This document shows positions 18,701 to 30,751 of a stretch of DNA of 64,000 nucleotides, piece by piece. The translations under genes and the position numbers were made by a program. Origin of the DNA: Apricaphanius iberus (lineage: Eukaryota > Chordata > Actinopteri > Cyprinodontiformes > Aphaniidae). The stretch's first letter is position 1; each line of letters begins with the position of its first letter. The notes under the pieces were generated by a model, which did not search any database, was not told the origin of the DNA, and worked only from the letters and a program-made list of their open reading frames with translations. The stretch lies in NCBI GenBank assembly GCA_028564705.1, contig JAPXFQ010002825.1, forward strand, positions 170,871 through 234,870, read 5' to 3'.

Positions 18701-21700
18701 GGGGTGTGCACTAGGTTCACTGCTTTCTTTTTTCTTTTTTTCACATTTGTGTGACCAAATCTCTATATCACTTTTTTCTTGTACATACAGACTTTTGTCA
18801 TGGCATATTTATGTTTTCCATCATACTATCATTCTTTACACACCTGTAATGATATGTTATTTCCCTCTCTATCTCTGCTTCTGGATTTCCAATCAGGCAA
18901 CTCCATGGACAAACCAAGACTACAACTATATTCATCCTTGGAAATAGTAAATGTCAATGTTTATCTTAGCTCTATGAATCCTGTCAAATTTCTAACATGG
19001 AATATTCACGGATCTGGCTACAGAGATAAAAGGCTTAAGATTTTCAACCATCTAAAAAGAATGAAGGCAGATGTCGTCTTACTACAGGAGACTGATAAAT
19101 CAAGCTCAACTGCTAATGATTTAAAAACACTGGAGTATCCTAATATATTTTCTTCATGCTATAACTCTAGACGAGGAGTAGCAATATTAATAAATAAAAA
19201 TACTAATTTTCAAGTAATAGACACAGTTAGAGATCCAGAGGGTAGATTTATAATATTAAAACTGTTTATACATAACCAAAAGTTATGTATAGTTAATGTT
19301 TATGGCCCAAATGTTGACGTACCCCTCATTCTTTCATACCCTTTTCTCGGTTTTGGCTAATCACATGGATTGCTCACTTGTTCTTGGGGGCGATTTCAAC
19401 TTTGGTTTAAATGAAGAAATAGACAGGCTCAGTACAACAGGAACTCAGCGTACCTGGCAATCCATAGATATAGTTAAACAGTACATGAGCGATTATGGAC
19501 TTTGCGATGTATGGCGATCGCTTCATCCCAACGACAGAAAATACACTTTTTACTCAAATGTCCATCATTCTAATTCTATATTGGACTATTTCTTAGTCAG
19601 CAGCTCCCTGTTGAATGACATTTCAGACACTGAGATACCTCCTATAGTTATCAGCGATCACCCTCCTGTTTCTTTAAATTTAGCATATAGAATAGCAACA
19701 CTTCAATACGAAAATTGGAGATTTAATACATCATTACTTAAGGATAGAGAATTAATTAAATATATTGAAAAAGAATGGGCTTCATACTTGGTATTTAATG
19801 ACCTCCCTGGTATGTCGCCATCCACTCTCTGGGAGGCAGGGAAAGCTGTGATTAGAGGTAAAATAATTTAATTCTCATCAAATAAAAAGAGAACAGAAAA
19901 TAAACATGTTCAGGAATTAGAAAAAAACTATCTAATCATTAGAAGCTTCCCTGGATAAAGAGAGCTGAAGCAAAATACGTAAAGCAAAATTAGAATTAAA
20001 TGAAATAATTAATAAATGTACGCAGTTCTTAATCCAAAGACTTCGAATAGAAAACTTTGAACATAGTAATAAATCAGGTAGCTTCTTAGCTAATCAGTTA
20101 AAAATAAAGAAAGAAAACAACAACTATATCTGCTATCAAAGACCAAATTGGGAATATAGTATATGATCCTGAAAGAATAAACAAGACTTTCAAAGAATTT
20201 TATGAGACTTTATACACACCGGAGATAAACCCATCAAATTATGAAATTGAACAATTTCTGAATAAAATAACTCTTCCTAAACTTTCGGACAGTCAAGCAA
20301 AGGCCCTGGATTCACCGCTAACAGTGTCTGCACTCCAGGAGGCCCTCCAAACCATGCCTAATAAAGCTCCAGGACCAGATGGATTTCCAGTAGAGTTCTA
20401 TAAAGAATTCTGGAATATTCTGGCACCAACATTTTACAAAATGTTACAGGAAACAAAGGAAAATGGTCGATTACCACCAAACATGAACCCTGCCTACATG
20501 AATCTTTTATTAAAACCAGGAAAAGACCCTATGTCTCCCACCAGTTATCGTCCCATTTCTCTTATCAATGTTGATCTTAAAATAATCTTCAAAACTCTTG
20601 CAAGAAGGATTGAGAAAATAACACCTCTTATAATCCATCCTGATAAAACAGGTTTATTAAAAGGTAGGCTCTCTTCCACAAATTCACGTAGATTAATAGA
20701 TTTAATAGATTATTCCTACTGTAAAAACATCCAAACCAATATATTATCTTTAGATGCAGAAAAAGCATTTGATAGAGTTAACTGGAAATTTTTATTTGCA
20801 ACCTTACATAAATTTGGGTTCAGTAATTATTTTGTAAACTGGTTAAAAATATTATACAGCTCACCAACAGCATGTATTAGGACTAATAATCAAACATCAT
20901 CAAGGTTTTTTTCTTCAGAGAGGTACCAGGCAGGGATGTCCACTTTCTCCCTCCCTCTTTGCTATTTTTATTAAAACATTAGCAGCAGCAATCAGGCAAA
21001 ATAATAATATTAAAGGTATACAATGCAACAAAATAGAACATAAAATTAGTCTGTATGCAGATGATGTACTACGTTTTCTACAGCATTCACAAACTTCTTT
21101 CTCTCAGGTAACCGAGTTGATAAAATCATATTCAAGAGTTTCAGACTATTCCATAAATTGGTTAAAATCTACAGTCCTTCCAATCAACTGTTCTTTCGTT
21201 GCTGTGCAACTCCGGTCAGGAAATATTACATATCTAGGTATGCATATCTCACCAAGACTGGCAGAGTTATCAAAGCTAACCTACGTGCCACTTTTAAAAA
21301 AGGTGGAAGATGATCTGGCTAGATGGAGATCCCTTTCCCTTATCACTTATTGGAAGAGTAGCTACAATAAAAATGATGGTTTTGCCTAGAATTAATTATT
21401 TATTCTCAATGATCCCAAGCAAATTATCACCTGATTGGTTTAGATATCTGGACTCTTCTGTTTCTAAATTTCTTTGGAAAAATAAACCCCCATGTATCAG
21501 CTTAAAACACTGCAGAAGTCCAAAGATAAAGGAGGTCTAGACCTACCAAACTTTTGTCATTATTTCTTAGCCAACAGGCTCCAATACACATCAAGATGGT
21601 TAAAACACAGTTCTCTCGATGAGTCCTAAGTAGATGTTGAACAGACACTATGCAATAAGATAAAACTTTCAGATCTACAATTAGCTCAAATATAAAACAA

Positions 21701-22498
21701 AATGAATGTTTTAAAAGTATTAGTATCAGCTCCTCTCTGACAGCTTGGTGGGAATTTCTTAAAATGACAGAGACCTCACTAGTCCCATGCAGACGTACAC
21801 CCATCTGGAATAACCCGGACATCTTACAAAAAAAAATGCATGATCAATTTTCCAAACTGGAGTTGTAAAGGAATTGAATACCTGCAGCACATACTTGATG
21901 GAACAGACTTTATCCCATTTAATACATTGTTTACACAATACGGAATTAACAAGAATACATTTTTGGAATATCAACAAATTAAATCAATTATAAAAAATAA
22001 ATTTAGGCTCAATACAGTTGATTTACAAATTCCAGGAAAAGTTTTAGACTTTCTTAATCTCAACCCTCCCAAACTGCTATCTAAAATATACAAAACATTA
22101 AATAGAATAGATGAATCAATAGCCCTTTCTATTTCAAAATGGGAGATGGACTTGTCCACCTCAATTGACCAAAACCTCTGGTTTCAGATTTCTTTAAGAA
22201 CCTTTAAATTTCTTAAAAATCCTAATCTACGATTAATACAATATAAAATCCTTCATAGAGTACATTATAAAGGCCAACGGATGTTCAAGATGGGTTTTAC
22301 GCCCTCAAATACCTGTTTACAATGTAAAAGCAATCTACCAGACAATTATATTCATGCTCTTTGGTTCTGCCCACCTGTCAAGAAATATGGGTACCAGATA
22401 TGTGAAGACCTATTAAAGTGTCTGAAATGTAATATCACACCTTCTCCCACAGTTTGCTTGCTGGGAAATTTAGATAAAGTTACCATGGATACTAAAGC
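18700..22498 (+). mobile_element. L1-like non-LTR retrotransposon 1 (truncated)
   Basis: A plus-strand LINE with endonuclease, reverse transcriptase and C-terminal CCHC region. ORF1 is absent, so it is 5'-truncated or rearranged upstream of ORF2. The 3' end is cut at about 22498, where it joins the interior of a Harbinger copy without a 3' UTR or poly(A) tail. Confidence 0.85.
18974..22495 (+). pseudogene. L1-like ORF2 (endonuclease and reverse transcriptase), broken
   Basis: I start at ATG 18974 (MNPVKFLTWNIHGSG), a typical APE-endonuclease opening. DVVLLQETD, VNVYGPN, then after a frameshift near 19,320 LVLGGDFNF, ILDYFLVSS and ISDHPPVSL complete the endonuclease, which nicks target DNA. 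Stops break 19,870-20,320. The reverse transcriptase follows: APGPDGFPVEFYKEFW, TSYRPISLINVDLKI, ILSLDAEKAFDRVNWKF and, after a shift near 20,920, SLYADDVL with its catalytic YADD. The C-terminal part (21840-22495) contains TCLQCKSN and HALWFC, an L1-style Cys-His cluster. Gaps and stops at 21,389-21,840 break it again. The protein would prime cDNA synthesis at the nicked target, but this copy is inactive. Confidence 0.88.
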
Positions 22499-22502
22499 TG
22501 CA

Positions 22503-22997
22503 AAAAACAACGCATGGGCAGGGCTTCCTCTGTTGCAATACGTTCTGCACTATGGTGGATTGTAACGAGAGAGTGGCTTGTCTTTATTTGCTATATAAAG
22601 CTAGACAGCGTTGACATCGGGTGCATCAGTGCCCACTATTCAGATGCGTTCTGAGTTTGGGGAGTTTAACCAGGAGCTGCGTTATGATGAGGTTCGCTTT
22701 CAGTTCTACTTCCGTCTGTCCCGCGCCTAATTTTACGACCTCCTCGGCCGCATCGGAGCTTAAATCTCCTACCAGGACACCGACTACAGGTTTTCTGTTC
22801 CTCCTTAGGAGCGCCTGTCCATCTGACTTCGGTAAGTGTTATTTCTGATTTTTTAAATCTGCGTTTGTTGAAAATGTTTTCACTGGACCCGCGCTTCATT
22901 CAAGATACGTGTATAGTGACATAACTACAGTGAGACGCTCTGATTGGTTGCCGCACTGCGTTAACTCCGTTGGATCCGTCAAAAGTTCAGCTTGCTG
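22503..22997 (+). mobile_element. PIF/Harbinger element, copy 2 (partial)
   Basis: It is homologous to 5405-5925 in the same orientation, including the exon-1 transposase words, the GGTAAGTGTTATTTCTG donor region and the CCGCGCTTCATTCAA block. It lacks both terminal inverted repeats: it begins against the L1 3' portion and ends abruptly at a GC-rich stretch. Compared with copy 1 it has a deletion within the GEF/QEL region. Confidence 0.8.
22560..22835 (+). pseudogene. Harbinger transposase first-exon fragment
   Basis: Frames here include MRSEFGEF, QELRYDEVRFQFYFRLSRA, a stop, FYDLLGRIGA, then SYQDTDYRFSVPP, a stop and ERLSI. The stops after the SRA and VPP words are in the same places as in the fragment at 5454-5757. 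A deletion removes the residues between GEF(N) and QEL. A GTAAGT donor ends the fragment. No catalytic domain follows. Confidence 0.78.
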
Positions 22998-23420
22998 GTC
23001 GGGCGCCTGCTGGGGGGCGGGGTGCCCCTGATCCCTGTGGCCTCCAAGTCCTGTTCCGGGCCCGCCCTGGCGTAGCCGGTTTCCGGCGGAGACCGTGGGC
23101 TCATCCCTACCATCTCACGGGCCCCAACGTTGCGGCTGGTGGATGTTCCCCTGGGGCTTCTTTCTGTTCCTCTCTTGGTGGGTAATCGGCCCTGCGCTGG
23201 TCCGCCTGCGGCTCCTGCGCTCTGTGGGACTCTGGACGCATGCGTCTCCTGGCCCCTTCATGTCTGCGTCGATTCCTGTAGGACGGATTGACGGTTCCTT
23301 ACACCAGTTATCAATCACTTGCATGGGGAAACCTTATTCACACCTGCATGCTCGCACACACACATAGGTGTGGGGACATTGGTGAGGACGGACATATCTT
23401 GAGCTGAGGTTAACGTCCTT
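22998..23420. other. GC-rich segment of unknown origin
   Basis: Composition changes sharply at 22998 to G+C-rich sequence (ggggcggggtgcccctgat and similar) up to about 23,270, then a short CA-rich part. It looks like the body of an interspersed repeat, since it starts abruptly against a truncated Harbinger copy, but I do not recognise the family. No coding motif is convincing. Confidence 0.4.
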
Positions 23421-24576
23421 AGTTAGTTGTTACCAGGAGCTTACCAGAAAAATCAGTATTCTGTTTATTAATCCATGCTTGTGTGTAGTGATTTTGTAAT
23501 TCTTAGTTAATATTACTGCATCTGAACTATTGGTGTTGTTCTGTTCAGTTCGTTGTTTTTGTTTGTTTTGTTTTACCGCTTCTCTGCCATCCGGCAGGGG
23601 TGAAGGACTGGGATGTTTTTTTGTGTTCTTTGTTTGCCTCCCTGTCTTGTGTCGTTGGTTCGCGCTTCTGCTGGTCCTGTTTCTGTCAAGTTGAGGCATG
23701 ATGATCAAATAATGTAGATATCTGTAAACTGAACTGGCTGCGGTCATATCTGAGGAGTTTCTACCCGTAGCTTGTCAGCTGTTTGAAACAGTCTGGGAGC
23801 TAACTCTATGGGATAGCTCTCAGATATCTGAGCTTTCTTACATGTTACTGGTTGTACAAACGGCTGCCTACAAGTTGGCTGTAAATTAATTATTTTACTT
23901 CTTTAATGGCACCTGTTTATCATAAAAGCTGTGGTGCTGTGCTCAGCCTGACGGTGATCTCATTAGCTAACTGTTTCCTATACACTGAGGGCTAACGCAG
24001 CCTGCATAGTCTAAGCTGTCGGTTTGCTCTGAAATTGCTTCATAATGCCGTAATGTGTTGTTGTCTTTTGGGTTGTGAATATGTCTATGACAGTTCAGTT
24101 CAGTTGTCAGTAATCTGGTGAAATTAAAGATAGTGGCCTGTCAGAGGTTAAGATGGCTGAATGGTAACTGGGTTGTTGTGACTCATCAAACTGCCGTGTT
24201 GATGATCGATCAGTTTAAAAAGGTGTTAAAAAAGCCGAGTACTGTTTTTTTGTTGTTGATCATTTAATTGTAGACACCTCCATACTGAACTGGCGGGGGT
24301 CATATCTGAGGAGGTTCCTCCCGTAGCTTGTAAGTAAACGGTCATAAACTGTCTGGAAGCGCTACATAGAGTTAGCTTTGTGATGTGACTTTTTCGATTA
24401 TCTGCACAAAGATGTTCAACCATAACCGCACGGCTTTGCATAGCGGCTTGGAAGCTTTTTGCCCTCAATTGTTGTACGAATGCGCAAAAATATCTGGATG
24501 AAAACAATAACATTCAACGTTTCCATAGAGGGCAGAGGCTAAAAAGTCTATGGCAGCATTCTATTGGCTTCCCATC
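23421..24576. other. Spacer with a diverged 46-bp direct repeat
   Basis: The stretch at about 23729-23774 (tgaactggctgcggtcat and onwards to cccgtagcttgt) recurs at 24286-24331 with about five differences in 46 bp, in direct orientation about 558 bp apart. Nothing else is recognised. The end of the stretch (24,540-24,576) may be the left part of a MITE interrupted by the duplication boundary. Confidence 0.5.
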
Positions 24577-24795
24577 TTAGATTAGCATTAACCTATGTAA
24601 TAAATGGGATCTATTAGCATGCTAGTAGTTCCCATGCACTTACATTGGTTTATGCTAAGCTAAAGCAAACAAACAGCTGCCAGATGATAACAATCCTGGG
24701 ATGGTTACAAAAAAAATGTTCTCACTTAACTAACCCTCAGGTATATGTCAACAAATTTTTATTTGGGGGTGAAATATCCTTTTAAAATTAACATT
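24577..24795. mobile_element. piggyBac-type MITE fragment at the duplication start
   Basis: The segment ends GGGGTGAAATATCCTTTTAA, a terminus plus TTAA common in fish piggyBac-derived MITEs. The left part is interrupted by the duplication breakpoint. The same segment opens unit B at 28906. Confidence 0.45.
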
Positions 24796-24909
24796 TAACT
24801 GTGTTTTTATTAATTTTTCCATGTTCTCTGGTATGAAAGAATGCCGTCTAGTGTGTTACAGTTCAGTGCGGCAGTTGACGGGGAATATCAGCATGATTTT
24901 GGAACTTGC

Positions 24910-26399
24910 TCATAAAATCTTGATAGAGCCAATGAACTGAATACATTTTTCAATAGGTTCAGTTAAGGAACAAGCTCAGCATCCTCCTCTCCTGTTTCCA
25001 GCCAAAGAGAAATCCCACTCTCCTCTGACCCACATGTCCTGTCACACCTCAGATATTTTATTTTCCACCTCAGTCATGAACTCTTTTACTCCCACAACTT
25101 TGTCTTCAACCAAGTCAGGAGATGCTGCTACCCCCCTTTTTCTCACTCTCCCACTGTTGGAGAAACTGAACCGGAACAAGGCTGCAGGTCCAGATGGTGT
25201 CAGCCCCAGAGTCCTAAAGACCTGTGCAGAGCAGCTCTGTTGGATTCTGAAGCACCTCTTCAACCTTAGCCTGACCCAGGAGAAGGTTCCAGTGTTGTGG
25301 AAGATATCCTGCCTTGTTCCAGCTCCAAAGAAAACTCACCTATCAGTCATTAATGACTATAGACCTGTCGCCCTGACATCCCATGTCATGAAGGTCTTGG
25401 AGAGACTCCTGTTGCCAAACATGAGTAAACAAACTAGAACCTATCAGACCCCCTGCAGTTTGCTTATCACCATGGAGTTGGCGTTGAAGATGCCATCATC
25501 AACCTGCTTCAACCAACTCACTGCCATCTGGAAAAAGCAGGCAGCACTGTGAGAGTCATGCTCTTTGATTTTTCCAGTGCATTTAACACAATTCAGCTTG
25601 ATTTGCTTTGTCAGACACTCCTGAAGACACAGGTGGAGGCCTCAACAATAGGCTGGATCCATGACTACCTGACAAACAGACCACAATTTGTGAAACTGAA
25701 GGATTGTGTGTCAAACCAACTGGTCAGCAGCACAGCAGCACCACAAGGGACTGTACTCTAACAATTCCTTTTTTACTCTGTACACCTCAGACTTCCAGTA
25801 TAAAACAGAGACTTGTCATCTGCAGAAATACTCAGACGACTGTACAATTGTCGGGTAAATCACAGATAGAGAAAAAGCTGAATACAGAGAGCTGGTGGAC
25901 CGCTTTGTGGCATGGTGTGGAAACAATCATCTTACCTTTAATGTGAACAAAACAAAGTAGATGGTTGTAGATTTCAGAAGAAACAGTGATAAGTCAAAGA
26001 CTGTCTCTATCAAGGGAGAAGAAGTGGAAGTGGTTGAGGAGTACAGATACCTCGGAGTTCACCTGGACAAAAGCATGGACTGGAGAATCAACAGTGAAGC
26101 TGTCTACAAAAAGGGACAGAGCACACTGTACTTTTTGAGGAAGCTGAGGTCCTTCGAAGTTTGCAGCAAGATGCTGCAAATCTTCTACAAGTCTGTGGTG
26201 CAGAGTGTCATCTCTTCATCCATCATCTGTTGGGGTAGCAGCATCAGAGCCAGGGACTTAAAATGGCTCAACAACCTGATAAAGAAGGCTGGTTCTGTTC
26301 TGGGGACACCTGAACAACTGGAGATAATGATGCAAAGAAGGATTCTTCATAGAATTAAAAAGATTATGGTCAACCCTGAGCATCCTCTCCATGACACTA
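24910..26399 (+). pseudogene. CR1/L2/Rex-type LINE reverse transcriptase, unit A
   Basis: Translation begins mid-protein at DRANELNTFFNRF (24,930 region) and continues through NKAAGPDGVSPRVLKTCA, INDYRPVALTSHVMKVLERL, MLFDFSSAFNTI (motif A), then after a frameshift the degenerate KYSDDCTIVG catalytic motif, FVAWCGNNHLTFNVNKTK, a stop, MVVDFRRN, YRYLGVHLDKSMDW, and LQIFYKSVVQSVISSSIICWG. This is the jockey/CR1/L2-like reverse transcriptase and C-terminal region. Endonuclease and ORF1 are absent, as usual for 5'-truncated LINE copies. At 26400 the LINE is interrupted by a hAT element. Its own 3' end is found only in unit B. Confidence 0.88.
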
Positions 26400-28905
26400 C
26401 AGGGCCTGAAATTCACTGCGGGATTGCGGGTATTGCGCGTTATATAGTCGGTTCTCGCAAATCTAGTTTTATAATGCGGGAAAGTCCTGCATAGCCTGCA
26501 GCGAATGTGGACGTTTGTATCTGAGCTATTAAAAATGCATCACGAAAGAAGAAAACCTTTTTCTCATCTTGGTTGGTTTCGCACGCGCTTTTTTCTTCTC
26601 CTTATATTGCTCCAAAAAAAAAAAACTTTACAAGAAATCCCCAGCGAGGGAGCAAACGTCGAGTCCAGCGATGCTGTGAATGACCCAGATCCTCCGGATT
26701 TTCAAAGAGGTAGCGTCACTGATAGTAACGTTATCAAGCAGACTAAAGATAAGTTTCAGACTAACTGGTTCAGGCTTTATCCCTGGCTTGAAAATAATAA
26801 TGGTGAAATGAACTGCTCTATTTGTAAAACGTACGGCGCTGGGCCTTTTTTTTTCAGCAAAAAATGTAATGGCCAAAGCTATCGAAGATGCGCATTTACA
26901 GTCTGCTGCAGAAAGTAAGGGGCTTCTGAAAACTGCATATTTTATAGCAAAAAATGAAATGGCAAAAGCTAAATTTTGCAATCTGGTTAAATTCTTGAAA
27001 GATATGGAGTGTCCCACTTTCAAAAATCTTACAGAAACATCAAGATATGGTAGCTACCTCAATTGATAAAGGACTCATGCTCAGAATTGCAAACAGATAT
27101 TGAAGGCACACTTGTAGAATGCATCATGTTGACGAATAAGCTGTTGAGAGAAGTCCTTGTAGTTTTTAGTCTTTACTATTGGATGAAAATCAACTGAATT
27201 TAGTAACACCTCAAACGGACTCTGTATCTATCTATGTCAGGTTCATAGATGACAACAAGGTCAAAACAAAACTGATAAGGAATTCTGAAATTGCTGATGG
27301 AAGAGCAGACACTATTGTTGATGATGTAAAACAGCTCCTGACAGAAAAAAACTGCATGGAAAAAAACTTGCAGCAGTTTGCACTGATGGAGCTGCTGTAA
27401 TGACAGGATGCAGACAAGGAGTTATTAAAAAACTCAGAGAGGTATACAACCCAGACCTGGTAGGCATCCACTGTACAGCTCATCGTCTCGCACTTGCTGC
27501 CGGTGATGCAGCCAACTCTGTACCACAGGTGAAAAGGTTTCAGCAGGATTTGAGATCAATTTTTATTTTTTTCAGTAATTCTGCTGTCAGGAGCAACAAG
27601 CTGCATGAATTGCAGAAACAGCTGGAAAAAAAACACATGAAGTTCACCAGCACAATATCATAACACCCCCAATTCACAATGCAGTCGTCAGTAGTATTGT
27701 AGATAAAGAAATCCCTTTAGAGATGTCTGGAGCACATGGCTCTCCTCTAATCGCTATAGATGCTTGACAAAGCAAAAGGTTTGCTAACGAGCTGTCAGGA
27801 CAGTTTCAACTTTATTGGCCCTCTTCCTCTGTCACATGATGAAGGATGTACTGATGCATGTGGTCCTTCTCTCAAAACATTTTCAAAGAGAAGATCTGGA
27901 CTTCTCCACAGCACAGCCGATGGTTGAAAGTACCAAAGAGGCCCTGAGGGAAATAATCATCCGACCTGGCCCTGCAGAAAGGGAATTTTTCAGCTCTCTA
28001 GATGGAAACAAACTTAAAGGAAACACAATTTTTGACTGCCCCACCCAAAAACCAGCATTTGATTACATGAAGAGCATGTATGTGGGATCTTTAATAAGAG
28101 AAATTGAGAAAAGATTCCCTTCTGAGACACTGGATGTTCTATCATGGTTTACAATTTTGGAGCCAAAAAAAGCCATTATGGCAAAAAGGTCAGATAATAT
28201 TTCTGACTATGGCCTTGAAAAACTCGACAACCTTCTTGCACACTTCTCAAACTATGTAAGTGCAGTGGATGGACGCTCTGAGTTTGCCTTGCTGAAGCAA
28301 ACTATGGTTTCCATTGACTCGTATGCCTCATTGACCTTTCAGCAGTTTGCAGAGGCTGTTTTGAGTGACCATAGGGGTGTGTTCACTGAAATGGGGAAGC
28401 TCATTAAGATTGCTCTAGTCATCCCAGTTGCCAGTGTTTCATGTGAACGTGGATTCAGCAAGCAAAACAGGATAAAAACAAAATTCAGAAATTCTCTGAA
28501 TAACACAAATCTCACCAATCTGATGCTGATTTCAGAGCTTGGCCCTCCACAAGAGCAGTTTGATTTCAACAGAGCTCTTATCAAATGGAAAGAGATGAAG
28601 CACAGAAGACAGAGGACAGAGAGGACAGAGGACCAAACAGAGTGTGGGAGGACCCCCCTCCAAAACTAAGTATTACTGTGAGCTAACAGATACATTAATG
28701 TATATAGTTTCAATTGTGTTTGATGCCACATCGACAGAAACTCTTTATGTTAAAATTTGGATTAATGAAAATTCTTCAGGATGGAGACAAGAGATAAACA
28801 AGCACAAAAAAGAGCAAAGATGCAGCACAGAGAATTGGACAACAAAGTTCTGCAATGTAAATAGTTCAGATAATTTCTAATGCCAGAGCAGCAAAAAAGA
28901 ACATT
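26400..28905 (+). mobile_element. hAT element, unit A copy (3' end missing)
   Basis: It begins CAGGGCCTGAAATTC inside the LINE reading frame, the same left terminus as at 30752. The right terminus is lacking because the duplication breakpoint at 28905 falls in its 3' non-coding part. It carries the transposase pseudogene described for 26,640-28,669. Confidence 0.88.
26640..28669 (+). pseudogene. hAT transposase (ZNF862/KIAA1586-like), unit A
   Basis: Fragments in several frames give NWFRLYPWLEN with CSICKTYG (TTF/zinc-finger-like N-terminus), VRFIDDNKVKTKLIRNSEI, TDGAAVMTGCRQGV, GIHCTAHRLALAAGDAAN, then a 284-codon frame ending with SWFTILEPKKA, VIPVASVSCERGFSKQNRIK and FRNSLNNTNLTNLMLISELG, the hAT dimerisation region with its catalytic Glu (CERGF). 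The piece 27,620-27,830 is scrambled by extra bases that unit B lacks. A frameshift before TDGAAVMTG is present in both units and so predates the duplication. The last 284 codons are cleaner here than in unit B. Confidence 0.85.
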
Positions 28906-29239
28906 TTAGATTAGCATTAACCTATGTAATAAATGGGATCTATTAGCATGCTAGTAGTTCCCATGCACTTACATTGGTTTATGCTAAGCTAAAGCAAACA
29001 AACAGCTGCCAGATGATAACAATCCTGGGATGGTTACAAAAAAAATGTTCTCACTTAACTAACCCTCAGGTATATGTCAACAAATTTTTATTTGGGGGTG
29101 AAATATCCTTTTAAAATTAACATTTAACTGTGTTTTTATTAATTTTTCCATGTTCTCTGGTATGAAAGAATGCCGTCTAGTGTGTTACAGTTCAGTGCGG
29201 CAGTTGACGGGGAATATCAGCATGATTTTGGAACTTGCT

Positions 29240-30751
29240 CATAAAATCTTGATAGAGCCAATGAACTGAATACATTTTTCAATAGGTTCAGTTAAGGAAC
29301 AAGCTCAGCATCCTCCTCTCCTGTTTCCAGCCAAAGAGAAATCCCACTCTCCTCTGACCCACATGTCCTGTCACACCTCAGATATTTTATTTTCCACCTC
29401 AGTCATGAACTCTTTTACTCCCACAACTTTGTCTTCAACCAAGTCAGGAGATGCTGCTACCCCCCTTTTTCTCACTCTCCCACTGTTGGAGAAACTGAAC
29501 CGGAACAAGGCTGCAGGTCCAGATGGTGTCAGCCCCAGAGTCCTAAAGACCTGTGCAGAGCAGCTCTGTTGGATTCTGAAGCACCTCTTCAACCTTAGCC
29601 TGACCCAGGAGAAGGTTCCAGTGTTGTGGAAGATATCCTGCCTTGTTCCAGCTCTCAAAGACTAGAAAACTCACCTATCAGTCATTAATGGACTATAGAC
29701 CTGTCGAGCGCCCATGACATCCATGGTCAGAGACAGGTCTTGGAAGAGACTCAGTTGCCAAAAACATGAGGAGTTAATCAAACTAGAACCTATCAGGACC
29801 CCCTGCGTTTGTCTTATTACACCATGGAACGGTTGTGCGTTCCCGTTGGATAGACTGCATCATCAACCTGCTTTCAACCAACTCTCTGCCATATGAAAAA
29901 GCAGTCGCAGCCACTGGTGAGAGTCATGCTCTGTTGATTTCTCCATTGCATTTAACACAATTCAGCCTGATTTGCTTTGTCAGAAACTCCTGAAGACACA
30001 GGTGGAGGCTTCAACAATCAGCTGGATCAATGACTACATGACAAACATACCACAGTATGTGTGTCCAACCAGCTGGTCAGCAGCACAGGAGCACCACAAT
30101 GGACTGTACTCTCACCATTCCTTTTCACTCTGTACACCTCACAATTTCAGTATAAGACGGAGACCTGTCATCTGCAGAAATACTCAGACGACTGTACAAT
30201 TGTCGGGTAAATCACAGATAGAGAAAAAGCTGAATACAGAGAGCTGGTGGACCGCTTTGTGGCATGGTGTGGAAACAATCATCTTACCTTTAATGTGAAC
30301 AAAACAAAGTAGATGGTTGTAGATTTCAGAAGAAACAGTGATAAGTCAAAGACTGTCTCTATCAAGGGAGAAGAAGTGGAAGTGGTTGAGGAGTACAGAT
30401 ACCTCGGAGTTCACCTGGACAAAAGCATGGACTGGAGAATCAACAGTGAAGCTGTCTACAAAAAGGGACAGAGCACACTGTACTTTTTGAGGAAGCTGAG
30501 GTCCTTCGAAGTTTGCAGCAAGATGCTGCAAATCTTCTACAAGTCTGTGGTGCAGAGTGTCATCTCTTCATCCATCATCTGTTGGGGTAGCAGCATCAGA
30601 GCCAGGGACTTAAAATGGCTCAACAACCTGATAAAGAAGGCTGGTTCTGTTCTGGGGACACCTGAACAACTGGAGATAATGATGCAAAGAAGGATTCTTC
30701 ATAGAATTAAAAAGATTATGGTCAACCCTGAGCATCCTCTCCATGACACTA
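29240..30751 (+). pseudogene. CR1/L2/Rex-type LINE reverse transcriptase, unit B
   Basis: Same reverse-transcriptase fragment as 24,910-26,399. It is identical to about 29,645, then very noisy to about 30,150 (the INDYRPVALTS and FSSAFNT motifs are destroyed by scattered single-base insertions), then identical again through the YLGVHLDKSMDW region to the hAT insertion at 30752. The LINE resumes after the hAT at 33723. Confidence 0.88.

Larger units (their letters stand above)
24577..28905. repeat. Tandem duplication, unit A (4.33 kb)
   Basis: Bases 24577-28905 and 28906-33240 are direct copies, both starting ttagattagcattaacc and ending gcaaaaaagaacattt. Long parts are identical, including a 177-codon frame at 25961-26494 versus 30313-30846. 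Differences are clustered. In this unit the patches 26,525-26,900, 27,050-27,230 and 27,620-27,830 carry many single-base insertions relative to unit B, and about 55 bp is missing near 28,780. The unit holds a MITE end, a 5'-truncated LINE and a hAT element lacking its 3' end. Confidence 0.95.
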
